From: Dirofilaria immitis
Lineage: Eukaryota > Nematoda > Chromadorea > Rhabditida > Onchocercidae
DNA length: 64,000 bases
Direction of reading: 5' to 3'
Assembly (NCBI GenBank): GCA_024305405.1
Contig: JAKNDB010000098.1
Coordinates: 2,011,501 to 2,075,500, forward strand
The notes below the pieces were generated by a model. It saw only the letters and a list, made by a program, of their open reading frames with translations. It was not told the DNA's origin and did no database searches. The translations under genes were made by a program, and so were the position numbers. Every line of letters starts with the position of its first letter. Positions within the stretch are counted from its first letter, which is position 1. Shown piece by piece: positions 1 to 11,433 of this stretch.

Positions 1-637
1 AAAGAATCCAAAAATTAAGTGGAATAGATATATCTTCCAGAAATGCAAGCAAACATATTAGATGTAGAAACAAAATGAGTGAGACTTTATTAATTAGACG
101 TATATAAATAAAGTAGCACAAAGATGGAAGAAAGCAAGAATCTATCAATACAATTTGTATTTAACATATATACAGAAAAAGTGCAGGTGAAGTTGCATTC
201 CAAATTGAAAATCTAAATCACACAAAAGAAAATTACAGTTTAAAATCTGAAATACAAAGCTTCATTTATTTATAATAAAGTCTCATTTATTTATAATTAT
301 TCATTCATTTCTTTAATATTATTCACAAAATCATTCATAAAACTGATGAATATTTCGTTCATTTTACAATTCCCTCCATTTTTCAACTTTAATTCGCAAA
401 TTTTATCGATGCATTAAAGATATTTTTGTAATCGCAATTGGTCCATCATTTCCACAGAGTTATTATCAAAAATTTCCATAACAAAAATTAAAAGTTTTAT
501 TCTTATTAAATTACTTCAACAGAATCACAAATTATGTATTCTCAAATATATATCACTTTTAGTTGAATACTTGTGAAGTTAATTTTAAAAAAAAAGGAAA
601 AAAGACCGAAAAAGCTGCTGAAAAGCAAACAAAATTT
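1..637. other. 3' flank, no gene seen
   Basis: AT-rich sequence downstream of the TAF1C-like stop codon. No open frame of convincing composition is visible on either strand. If the PGGT1B fragment at 4.1 kb has downstream exons, they would have to lie here or beyond the left edge of the window, but I found none. Confidence 0.5.
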
Positions 638-3350
638 TCAGTAGAAATACCTATCCCAACCTTGTAATACAATTTTTGAAAAAAGTTGCTCATCGACAAC
701 ATCTCTCACTATTTCTGGATCAGGATAGTTATTTTCAGGATGCGTATCTAGTGGTTGCAATGCTTCAACATTAATGTCAAAAGAAAGGCTTCCTGAAGCA
801 TCAAGATCAAATTCGACATCAAAAATCCTCGATTTTTTCTGAGATCTTCTATACCATAAATTATCCGACCTAAAAAGTTAACATAAAATGTGTTTGAAAA
901 AATGCATGACAAAAAAGATTGACTGGAAATGGAAATGGAAGATTTAAACAAAAAGGAAAACGTATGGAGTGAATATTACATCATATTTTTCATATTAAAA
1001 TTACTCAGTAACCACCGAAAAATAAAAAATAATAGAACACTGATAAACTTATCTTACCTTTTTATTCCAGAAGTATTAGAAGCAATTACATCTCTCACTT
1101 TTGATGCTCCTCTCCATAACATCTTCTCCATCAAATCTTGATCATTTTGAATACTACTTTGCTCATACCACAAACTTCCATCATCCATCATTCGAAACAG
1201 AAACAATTTTTGATTAACAGAATTGACATCAATATTCAGGAAAGAGATAGCTCGAGTTGGTCCGTTCCCGAATAATAATTTTTCAGCTAAGCGTGGAATT
1301 CGTACATCATATTTAGGTTGTTCTCGATAAAATGCAGCTGCATCACGAGGTTCTTGCAGTCGTTTGATTGATGCCAATGATGACCACGTCATGCTATCCG
1401 AATGACGATATAGGGAAAATGTTTGTACATCGGGATATATAGTATGTTGTAAGATATAGAAGGGATAAATAGTACCATTTCGATCAATATCTCGAATGGG
1501 TGGAGCACTTGTGATGTGATGCCCACCATGATAGATGCTATGAGCCATTTCCAAACAAGGAGATCCGCGCATTCGTTCATCCACAATCACAAACCTTTTA
1601 AATGTTTTTGAACTCAACTTTCAAAAAATTTACTTTCGACATCTTACTCCTTATGCATTTAATATAAATCTGGAAATTTAAACTGAATGATAATAAGATC
1701 TCAATTTAAAAAAAGAGTCTTACTTTTTCGATGTACAAATAAGAACCATTTGCGGAGTATCGGGTAAACTGTATAGCTGATGTATAGCTTCCTTCTCAAA
1801 AGCATCTTCGTATTGGAAATGATATGAGTTTCGCGATGTATCGTCATATTCGGGAACAGAATACAGTACATCACCTGTAGATATTTAATTTTTGAAGATA
1901 ATGCCAAATACATTTTTTTAGATCTCAGAATATTCGATAAAAATCGACAAAATTAAGCTGTCGTCCACTCTTACTTTCATCTTCACTACTCATATTTTTT
2001 AATTTTTAGCTAAATCACTGATCAAAGAATTCAGTGCAATATTAAAAAATATTATCCGAAGAATACTAACCATCTGAACTGCCAACTCTCAAATCAACCA
2101 AACGAACATTATCCTTATCAGCTGCATATACTAATCGTGGATGGTCCGATCCAACTACCGACTGCAAAAATTTAAGAGAGTTATATAGAAAAGTGCACCG
2201 ATTAAATATTTGTCACACCTATTTCTTTAACTCTATTATACAACGACAAAGTGATAGACGGGCCGTAATTTCATGATTTGATGATTGATGTCCCTAATTT
2301 CTTGAGGAAAATCAAAATAAGTTCAAATAGTCTTCTATTACAAAAATTTCTGAGAAAAAAGATAAATCATCGGATGAATTAATGCAACTTTAAAGTTGAT
2401 TTTTCGTATTGAAAAACAAGGTGATTCTAAACTCAAATGAAAAACGAAATCTTTCATTTCTGTTTTAGAAAATCTCAATTTTAGAAAATGAAACATCTTG
2501 AAAAATATAGTAAAACACTGACCACCAGATCATAGTTACACTTTACTCGAATAAAATTCTCGCCCACTTCGCCATACCAAATTAGGCCACCACCATCCAG
2601 AAATATAATTTCGTCGTTCATATAAGGTATGAAAGAAAGAGAATGAACAGGAGTTTGAAAAAGTGTTAACACAGTATTATTTTCTGGATCGCAAAGATAT
2701 AATTCCTTTTCGCTACGAGCCAGAATTCGACATCTTTGTCCAGTGGGTCTCCAAGACCGAAGTTCAAGTAAGGCAGTATTCACATTTAATGTCCGATAAT
2801 ATTTTGGATTATAAATTTGCTGCTCATTAGACGTTTCGTCATCTGAAGAAAAACTTCGGTTCACTTCAGTTATTTCTGCTCTTTCTTGATCTTCGTCATC
2901 TTCATCAGTTAAAATTTTCCATTCATCAAATCCTTCATCTTTCACACGATGCAAACGAAATTCCAATAATCGTTTCCTTGTTGAAAGTTCATTTACAGAC
3001 CATAATATCACTGAACCATCAGCAGGATTTTCAAATACTTCCAACAGATTCCTGTTCTTTAATAGATTACTATGCGTTTCAAAAGGCCAATGTCCTGCAT
3101 GTCGCATTGCCATGCAATCGCGAACATATGACAACGTTCGAGTTAAAAGCTGAGGAAAACCGACTGTATGCGGAACCATATAAGGCCGTTGCCAATGATG
3201 TGCAAGATTATGTTGTGATATGTAAAAATCTTTGCTTGAACAACTTGGTCCTTGATTTTCAATATTAGGATTGACTTTGATGCCGCCAAGAACAGAACAT
3301 CCCGTGTCAAGAAATCCAAAATTTGGGGTTGGCGGTGCACAAAAGCCCAT
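638..3350 (-). CDS. TAF1C: TAF1C-like RNA polymerase I initiation factor subunit
   Basis: Five exons join with consistent phase: 3350-2523, 2161-2071, 1874-1724, 1594-1058 and 869-638, giving 612 codons plus stop. TAF1C (TAFI110) is a subunit of the SL1/TIF-IB complex that recruits RNA polymerase I to rDNA promoters in the nucleolus. The recognisable stretches are HPRLVYAADKDNVRLVDLR (exon 2), FVIVDERMRGSPCLEMAHS (start of exon 4) and LFLFRMMDDGSLWYEQ (late exon 4). These parallel the blocks HPRVL..DRTGVK, LYLVDERLP and LVLFQLSAAGDVFYQQ of vertebrate TAF1C in the same order. Residues about 130-170 are acidic (DEDDEDQE). The chosen ATG has an in-frame TAG 15 bases upstream, so it is a reasonable start, but a coding exon further upstream cannot be excluded. 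The protein is shorter than human TAF1C, mainly at both ends. No frameshifts were seen. The first donor (GTCAGT) is the weakest junction. Confidence 0.68.
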
Positions 3351-3627
3351 TATTTCTGGACAAAAGAAACTCTAAAACATTTTGAAATCCAATAAAACCT
3401 TAAACAAGTCAAACCAAAGGAAACAAAAAGAGAACAACCGAAAAAATCACAAATAGATAATATGGAATAAGAAACAAGAAATTGAAATATACAATAAAAG
3501 TCTTAAAAATACTCATAAATCACTGAACAGAGAGATAAACTTCAACAGAATAAAAGAGATATAGAGTTTGCTTGCATTTCGCATTTATGTTCTTACCAGA
3601 TGCCAGGTAATTTTCCTAAAATTCTTA

Positions 3628-4161
3628 CCAGAATCACTTTTTAACTGCAATCGATAAATCCACTCGATGATGTTTTTCCTTAATTCCGCATCTATCTCTT
3701 CGTCCAATTTCCCCAATACATCAAGTGTCGATAAAGTGAAGTAAAGAATTGCTGCTCTAAAAATAAGTTTTTATGAACGGACTGTGAACGAAAATCTGAA
3801 AATCTAAATCCAAAACAAACATGAAAATTTAATAAAACAAAAAGAAATGTTACAAAAGAGAAATACCGAGTATTTCTGCTTGATTGTTTATTTTTCTTAA
3901 GGATAGGATATAGAAGAAATATAACTTTATAAAAAAAATTTATTCTTCTCCGCTGGAAAGTTTAGTCCAAAAATTTCTCATATCTAATCAATTCCGATCA
4001 AAAATGATATTAAAGGATGGTTTTCGAACATTATCAGTGGAAAAATCTAATTTACAGCAAACTAACCTATTAGAGTCGAAACTTCGATAACTGGCAGGCA
4101 ATGCAATAAGATGTTCTCGTAAAAATTTCAAATGTTGCGAAAGAAGAAGTGCTTCAGACAT
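3628..4161 (-). pseudogene. PGGT1B: PGGT1B 5' fragment (GGTase-I beta), no 3' part found
   Basis: Two exons (4161-4067 and 3756-3628) encode the N-terminus of the geranylgeranyltransferase type I beta subunit, which prenylates CAAX proteins ending in Leu. Exon 1 gives HLKFLREHLIALPASYRSFD and exon 2 gives YFTLSTLDVLGKLD followed by IIEWIYRLQ. These align with human [38 protein letters not shown] and DIIEWIYSLQV. The catalytic alpha-alpha barrel, including the zinc-binding residues, should follow but is absent. About 280 bp after the last donor the TAF1C-like gene begins on the same strand. Possible explanations are a truncated duplicate, a rearrangement or misassembly, or a gene whose next intron contains TAF1C and whose other exons lie beyond position 1. 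Phase would allow splicing straight into the TAF1C-like exon, but the product would not be a prenyltransferase. Identity is good; pseudogene status is inference. Confidence 0.6.
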
Positions 4162-4995
4162 ACACAAATCCGTAAAACTGAAGAAATAAATTATATCAAA
4201 CAACAATAATTTTTATAAGACAATGATTGAATTTTAGCAGTTCAACCAGAAAAGAACACGTCGTCATATCTAAAAATAAATAAATTAGGTATCCTTCAAT
4301 ATTCAACTATTTTGAATATTATCGAAAAAAAACCAACCGTCGAAAAATCATTTCATTCTACAACTAATCTGTTTTTGGTGAAAAGTTCTCTGATGACTCA
4401 ATTTTCACCTCCCAATTTGATGACTATATAACTATTATCAAATATTACAAGTGATTCATTCTATTAGAGTTCATACATTCGGATACTGTCAACAATATAT
4501 CCACTTGCTGTCAGTAGGATGGCAAAATCTCTCCTAATCAATTCTTTTCTACTTTAACTAATCAGAAAAATCTGGTCTTCATATTTTAAAGTATTCATAA
4601 AATAATAAATTAAAAATACTGTTCCAATCTATCAAATTGATAAAATTCCAAAAAAAAAAAGTGAATGCAAAACAAAAGGCGAGATAAATTTTGATTAATT
4701 GGAAGGAAAGTAGAAAGATATTGCAGTTAATTAAAAACTAGTTTGCATATTTTTATCCGATATAAATTGGAAAATGTGTAATCTAGATACAGACAAGGGA
4801 AAACAAAATATATGTGAAATATATATAAGAAAAGATACTATGGTAGACTCACCGAAAAATAATAATGCAAAGTGACAAAATTATATTAATGGTAATAATT
4901 ACCATGTAATGACAAAAACCATCAACTATAAATAAAATTTATAGATTATAACAAAATATTTTGTTTCAAAATATACTTTACAATTTACCAAGTTA

Positions 4996-7900
4996 TCATC
5001 TCACCAATAATAAAGCCATAAATTTTCTGAAAGTATCAACATTTAGATCTTTTACTGCATCTAGATTTTCCGTAAATTTCCCACACTTATATAAGTGAAG
5101 ACCTGAAAAAAATTGATTACTCTTCATTTCTTAAGGATTTAGATTTAAGATCCTCGAAATAGAAATCGAATCTATTCCGAGACTAAACACATGTATTCAT
5201 TATTATAAATCAGAATGCTAATCAAAAGAAAACAAGAACTGATTATTTTTACCTGGTTCAATCCAAACAATATTTTTGCATCGACTATTAGGGTCTAAGT
5301 CGAGCGTATTCAATTGGAAGACCACTAAATCCAACCGACCATTGACCAGTTGTACAGCACGTGTAATAATTGGCTGATTTTCGAGGTCTTTAAGATCGAA
5401 TTGGCCGTGTCGTGTTGCTTGCGCTACTGCCGCCCCAAAACATACCATTACCGCTTTAGCACCTAACTGTTCGCTAGAAAAAATATATTGGTGTAAAATA
5501 CTAATGCATAAATGTGGATGTTTCACTAGGAAAAAAGTATTATTTTAATTTAAAGAGAAATTGATCCTGAATAATAATGAACTTTCTTCGCATTACAAAC
5601 ATCTTACATATAAAATCTAAAATCTAAGACGGTCAAATCCTTTTCACTAAAAGCTCTCGAACTAATTGTGTTCCCTTTTAAAATCATAACTCGAATTTAC
5701 TTGCATCTTGTTGACATTGCAAGACCATCTAATATCGATAACAAAAATAAAAATGAAGAATATATATCTATAGGCCACTTATTTTTAATCATATTTATTA
5801 ATATATCACTTATCATTAAAAATAGTATGCCACTGAAACATAACAAATAAATAAATGTGAATTAGCACTTAACTGCAAATCATTATCCATTTCCAAATAT
5901 TAGTTAAGATAGCTAACGAGATAATATAAACGAATGTAAGTTGTGGTACAACTTACACTGTCCAAGGATATTTTTGGTTCTGTTCGTGACACCACATTAC
6001 CGTATCAATAAAAGATTCTCCTTAGCTCGTGGTAGCACAACGCTGTCATTATAAATGTGGTCCGAAGTAAGATCGATTCGGGGATTGATTGGCGCAGTAT
6101 TCGGTACCCGTATATTAGTTAATCTCAAAATGAAATAAATCAATACGAATATCTATGAGCAAAAATTATTAATTCTGTACAATTTATGCTCCTAAAAATA
6201 ATTCCGCAATATTTCTCGGCGAAATAAAAAATCACAAATGAGAAAGCAAATCCGATTTCTATCAAATATTACCAAAAAGATTTATTTCTCAAAACGATGC
6301 ACAAATTTTCGCTCTGAATTGAAATTAATTTGCAATTTTTTTAGCTAATTTAATCCAGTTAATTATTAAAAACCAAAGACACAATAAAATTACCCATCAG
6401 CCTTCGTCCATGGTTTGATAGGTTCTGGAGACTGAACAATAATATGAGGTTCAAAACGGAGAACGAACGGATTTTTTTCATTTTCTACACTGCCAATTCG
6501 TAAAATTGCACTTAATGGTTCATCGCGATCATATCTAAACTAAATTGTTTCCCAAAAAAACAAAATCTACTTATCTTAATTTAAGCATATCGCATCCGCA
6601 ATATAAAACAATAAATAAGTTCTCCTTTATTTTCTACACAAATTACTGTCACATGTTAATGATCTCGAACTAATCAAGCGGTAAAAAAAACAAATTACTG
6701 AATCTACTATTAACATACCTAAGCTCTGACAACTGAGAATGTTGTAAAGCCATAAGATGTGCGGTGCGAAATAGATTATCCAGAATTATTTTCCTAGAAT
6801 GTTGTAATAAAGTTTTTTAAAATAGATGAGGAACAAGTAGAATTGAAGCAGTTTCCAATAAATGGAATTATCAAACTCACCCAAATATAGATTAAAATTT
6901 TTGTATTGAAAAGAAAAAAATCGTAAGCGATTTTGACTATACGTCTAATAAAAAAGTACCCTCTTGTTAACACTGGAGTACCATGTACACGATATGGAAA
7001 ATAATTTGTCCAAAAATGATGGGATCAAAAAGACGCGGCAATTTTTCCAATGTTGGATCATATCGCTCTGCATGCATTACACAGTCGCTCAGATGATCTT
7101 CGAAACATTCAGGTAATGGTATTTTGGAAGCCTAAAAATAATCAACAAATTATTGAATACAATAAAAATTATAGATTTAAATTATCATGACACTACTGCA
7201 GTTATTATTTAATTCAGGAAGATTTATAATCATACATATGATAATATTTATAAATATATTTATCGGATTTGCAAGCATACCAAATTTAAAACAATTTCCG
7301 GAAAACCAATCCTTTTAACTGCTTTCGAAAGGAGCATGCCTGGTCAATTCCATCAGTAAATGCTACGGTACCATCGAAAAGGGAACACTCAACCGATTTA
7401 TAGAGCGGATGTTCCTAAAGTTTATATATTATATTGGTACATTATAATATACTCGAGAATTGAAGTTTCTAAGCATCACATCTGATTTTGTCTATCTAAT
7501 TAATAATTTTAAGATTAAGAAATAGAAAATGAAAATGATTACATGAAGTTGTGGTATTTTATGGGCAGGATGAGGAATGACTGGCAATTCTCGTAATTCT
7601 GTTGTAAAAAGTCTGGACTATTGGGATCATATATTTTGATTCCCGCTTCCTGAAATTCTGACAATAACATTGTAATTAAGTGTTAATTTCGATTACAGTA
7701 CTGCTTATAAACATTTTTCGAACACGTTCAATCTCAATTCAAGTTAAAATACAAATATTAACTGTTTTTCAAATGTAAAATTCTTACAGATAGCTCACTT
7801 TATATTGATAATTATCTAACGTTCTTTGTTGCGGCTATTATGTTTAATAAAAAGGATATTTATCAAAAAATTAAAAGAAATTAGGGAAAAAGAAAGAATT

Positions 7901-8144
7901 TCATCTAGCTAAAAGAATTTTTTTGTTAAACAAATATGGGTAATAGGAAGAGAATCATTAAAATTTTAAATTGAAAAGTCGCTAAAATTTTATGCCAATT
8001 GGAAAAAAATCTGCCTACTTTTACAGCTGGAGAAATTAAAAATCGTGGCAATTTCCGCTTATTTCTTGCTGCCAGGATATTTTTAAATATTCGTGTATCC
8101 ATCCTTCCCCATTGTTTTTGCGGTTTGAATTTTCGGAATACCAT
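4996..8144 (-). CDS. MRPL37: Mitochondrial large-subunit ribosomal protein mL37
   Basis: This encodes a nuclear gene product of the mitochondrial ribosome large subunit (MRPL37/MRPS30 family). The best exon (5473-5253) reads EQLGAKAVMVCFGAAVAQA and later VVFQLNTLDLDP, then CKNIVWIEPG. These match human DQLRAKMILFAFGSALAQA, LVFQLNTTDLD and VKNLAWVD. The last exon (5102-4996) ends VDTFRKFMALLLVR, like human ETFRKFLALYLHGAA. Other exons lie near 7414-7281 (EHPLYKSVECSL), about 7130-6962, 6795-6720, 6540-6400 and 6115-5950. The proposed start (8144, MVFRKFKPQKQWGR) is the first Met of an open exon that could splice onto the EAGIKIYDP exon; it is less certain than the rest. Four single-base frameshifts interrupt conserved reading: near 7606-7610 (A run), 7332-7343, 7012-7016 (A run) and 6018-6023. 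Conservation resumes in the new frame each time, which points to sequence error more than decay. Confidence 0.85.
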
Positions 8145-10096
8145 TGTAGAGACTCTAATAGATTCAGTACACACATCCAGGAACGAAATTTGATAAAAGG
8201 GAATCTGTAAACTAGGTTATGCATTTAAATTTAAATTTACAAAGCTCACAAAACCAGAACAATTATTAAACTCATATCACACTTCACAAGTCGACAAATT
8301 GAATTCCTCAACTATTCAGATGCAACTTTTAAGATTTATTTCAACTACGTTAGACAGTTTTTCGAATCAGAATTGCGAGAGTTGCAAATCTCGTAAAATA
8401 GATTATCGCAGTTCAAATTCTGAAATTTCAGGTATCTTAAATTAATTGATTAATTAAATTCAGCATTAGAAATTCTAGAAAATATTCAAGTTATCATTTG
8501 CATTGATTGAATTTCAAAAATTTTGTAAACATCACTTCGCAAATACAGTTTAAAATAGAAATGATTAAAAGTGAGAAAAAAATAACTGCTCTGTTATCTT
8601 ATCATGTACGTTACCTTTATCCTATATTTCGTGGTAATTTTACAGTACAATGCTAAAAATAATCAATCGATCTAGAAGACAATGAAAAAACTTTTCCTCA
8701 AAAAACAAGTTAGTAAAAATGAATAACCTACAATAGATCGAAGGTTTTTGTATTCGATAATATAAAAAGGCGAAATTTGCAAGGCAGAAATATCTTCTGT
8801 GCTACTTAGTTGTTTTTCGTTCATTCACCTCCTTCCACTCAGAAAATTTCAATATTTTAATCTTTCAAAATTTAAAACAATGCGATGGCTCAGAGTTCAA
8901 AATTCAAAATAAAAAAGTTCGAAAATTCAGACCATACCGACGCAACAAGATAGTCCCAGCAAAATTGCAGTATCAAATCAAATTATGTATCAAGAAATAA
9001 CGCATTCACCATATGCAATTCTCAAGTACCAACCTTTGAATTAATCTTAAATTTGAATCGATATTTCAGTTGTTCATTTAAATACTTATTTTATGATACA
9101 GGTTGGTGTTATGCAAGCAGATGTTTTCAAACATCAATTTTAGAAATATCTGTGGTATCTTTTTTCTTTGATTTGAAATTTTAATTAAATTTTTTATGAA
9201 ATAAATTTTAGTAACCATAGCAACATAAGAAAATATTATATGATGTTTTCATTGCAAAAATTAGAACTTAACTAACAAATTTGCTATGATAATTGGAATA
9301 TTAAATTCCAAAATTCAGTTTTTTTTTTCATGCTTATTGATTTTATCATTTTTAAATTTATTCGTTTCATGCGGAAATGTTTTATTTATTTATTTTTTTA
9401 TTTCCTTAAATATGAATTAATTTTTATGTGATTAATAATTTTAAGTTTCTAATAAAGCAATTAATTAATTAATTGCTTTATTAGAAAATACTTTATTTTC
9501 TCCTAATATTTACCCTAATATTCATAATTATGTAAAAGAAATATATCGATTTAGAGCGATATATTTTTAAAAATTAAATAATCATATTCGAAATATATTG
9601 TATTGATAAAATTTTTTATTGATCAAATAAATAATAATAATAAGTCAAAAATTTTACTAATATTTTCAAATTAAAAAAAATTTTTTCAAATAATTTATTT
9701 GATTAAATAATATTATATGAATATCAAGTCAATGTATATAAATAAACAAATCAAATATATTTCTCAAATTATTATTTCTAAGAATTATTACTATAAATAT
9801 TATTAATACGAATTATTAGTATTACTATTTATCATTTTATAGTAAATTTCTGTATGCAAATATAATGATAATAGTAATAATAATAATATTTCGATATTAA
9901 TTAATATTCCTCGTATTTCCTAGCAATTAATATTTTCATATAAATTATGCTACCATAAATGTGATAGTTCTTAAAATTGCAATTAATTTTATTTGATTGA
10001 TAAATTTTCAAGGAAAATGAAAGGAAAAGAGAAAAGGCATTTATTTTCATTTTTTTTTTTTTTCATTATTTATAGGATAAGAAAAATTTAAATATA
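8145..10096. other. Divergent intergenic region MRPL37 / IFT140
   Basis: About 1.95 kb separates the two divergently read genes and should hold both promoters. It is AT-rich, rising in A+T toward IFT140. I see no open frame with protein-like composition. A short perfect palindromic stretch around 9450-9485 (aagcaattaattaattaattgctt) could form a hairpin. I could not identify an X-box (the RFX site expected before ciliary genes) by eye. Confidence 0.4.
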
Positions 10097-11376
10097 ATGC
10101 CGGTATTGGTCGGTGAAAAAATTGTTAATGGAAAAAATGATACTGATAACAATGATAATAATAATAATGATGATGATAATGATGTTAATGATGATGGTAC
10201 TAATAAAATACAACATGAATTAATGGAATGGCATCCAGTAAGCGGATTACTTGCTCTAACAACTTATCATTCAAGTATTGAAGTGAAATAAGTTTTTTAC
10301 CCATCAAGTAAGCTTATTTGTCTATTAATTAATAATGTATTAATAAGTATTATTTTTATTGTATATGTAAAATTTATGACAACAATAAGTTCGTAATGCA
10401 TAATAAGTGTAAATTATTAATCAGTAAATGATTAATAATTTTAGTCAATATATGAAAGCAAAAATAAGAATTAAATCGATATTGTATAAGCAAAATTTTT
10501 GTGACAACAATAAGATCGTAATAAATGATAATAATAGCATTTAATTATCAATATTCTGTCACATAAACAATAGGAAGTGAGAAAAGAAAATAATTGTTTA
10601 AATCAATATTGTATGCGTAAAAATTTACCATAACAATAAGTATTAATAATATTGTAGGTGAAAAATGATTTGAATAGATAATAAATTTGAATATCATATT
10701 TTTATAAAACTTTTCTAGTACTGCACTAATTTATTTGAATACTAATTAGTAATTTCGTTATGTATGATTTCATGAATTTATATTATTACTTTTTTCTCAA
10801 ATTAGTTATTTCAATTAACTTTTTTTTCCAATGCTATCTAACATAGGATTAAATTTCCTAATTTATCTAGAATAAAAACTGAGAATAAGCAATAAAAGAA
10901 TTAGAATAATCAAAAGGATATAAGAATAGAAATAATCGAAGGAAGGATATAAGAATTGGAATAATCGAGAAGGAGGATATGGGAATTGAAATAATCTTGA
11001 GGATATGAATTAAAATAATCGTAAGGATAGGAATTGGAATAATCGAAAGGGGGATATAGGGATTGAAATAATCTTGAGAATAAGAATTAAAATAATTGCA
11101 AGAATAGGAATAGAAATAATCAAGAGACAGGATGTAAGAATTGAAAATAATTTGAAGTTTTTCTACGATAAATTAGAGTAGTTAGAAAGTTTTTAACAAT
11201 TTAAGAACAATAATTCTTAATTATCATATAATTAAGTATATCAATTTTTATCTTCATCGATTGATATCGATAATAATTATGAAAGGAACGAACAATCAAT
11301 CAATCAATCGATTAATCAATATTTTATTTTGTTTACATTTTAATATAACAAATTATACGAAAATATTAATATTAAC

Positions 11377-11433
<57 letters not shown>

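Noticed and set aside
2523..4161. A PGGT1B-TAF1C fusion gene
   Set aside because: The phase would permit splicing 3628 to about 3355, but a one-in-three phase match is weak evidence. The two families have unrelated functions and the TAF1C-like exon has its own Met with an upstream in-frame stop.
11376..11433. A possible CRISPR-like or satellite array
   Set aside because: It is a simple AAT trinucleotide run inside a two-copy tandem duplication; there are no spacers and the host is eukaryotic.
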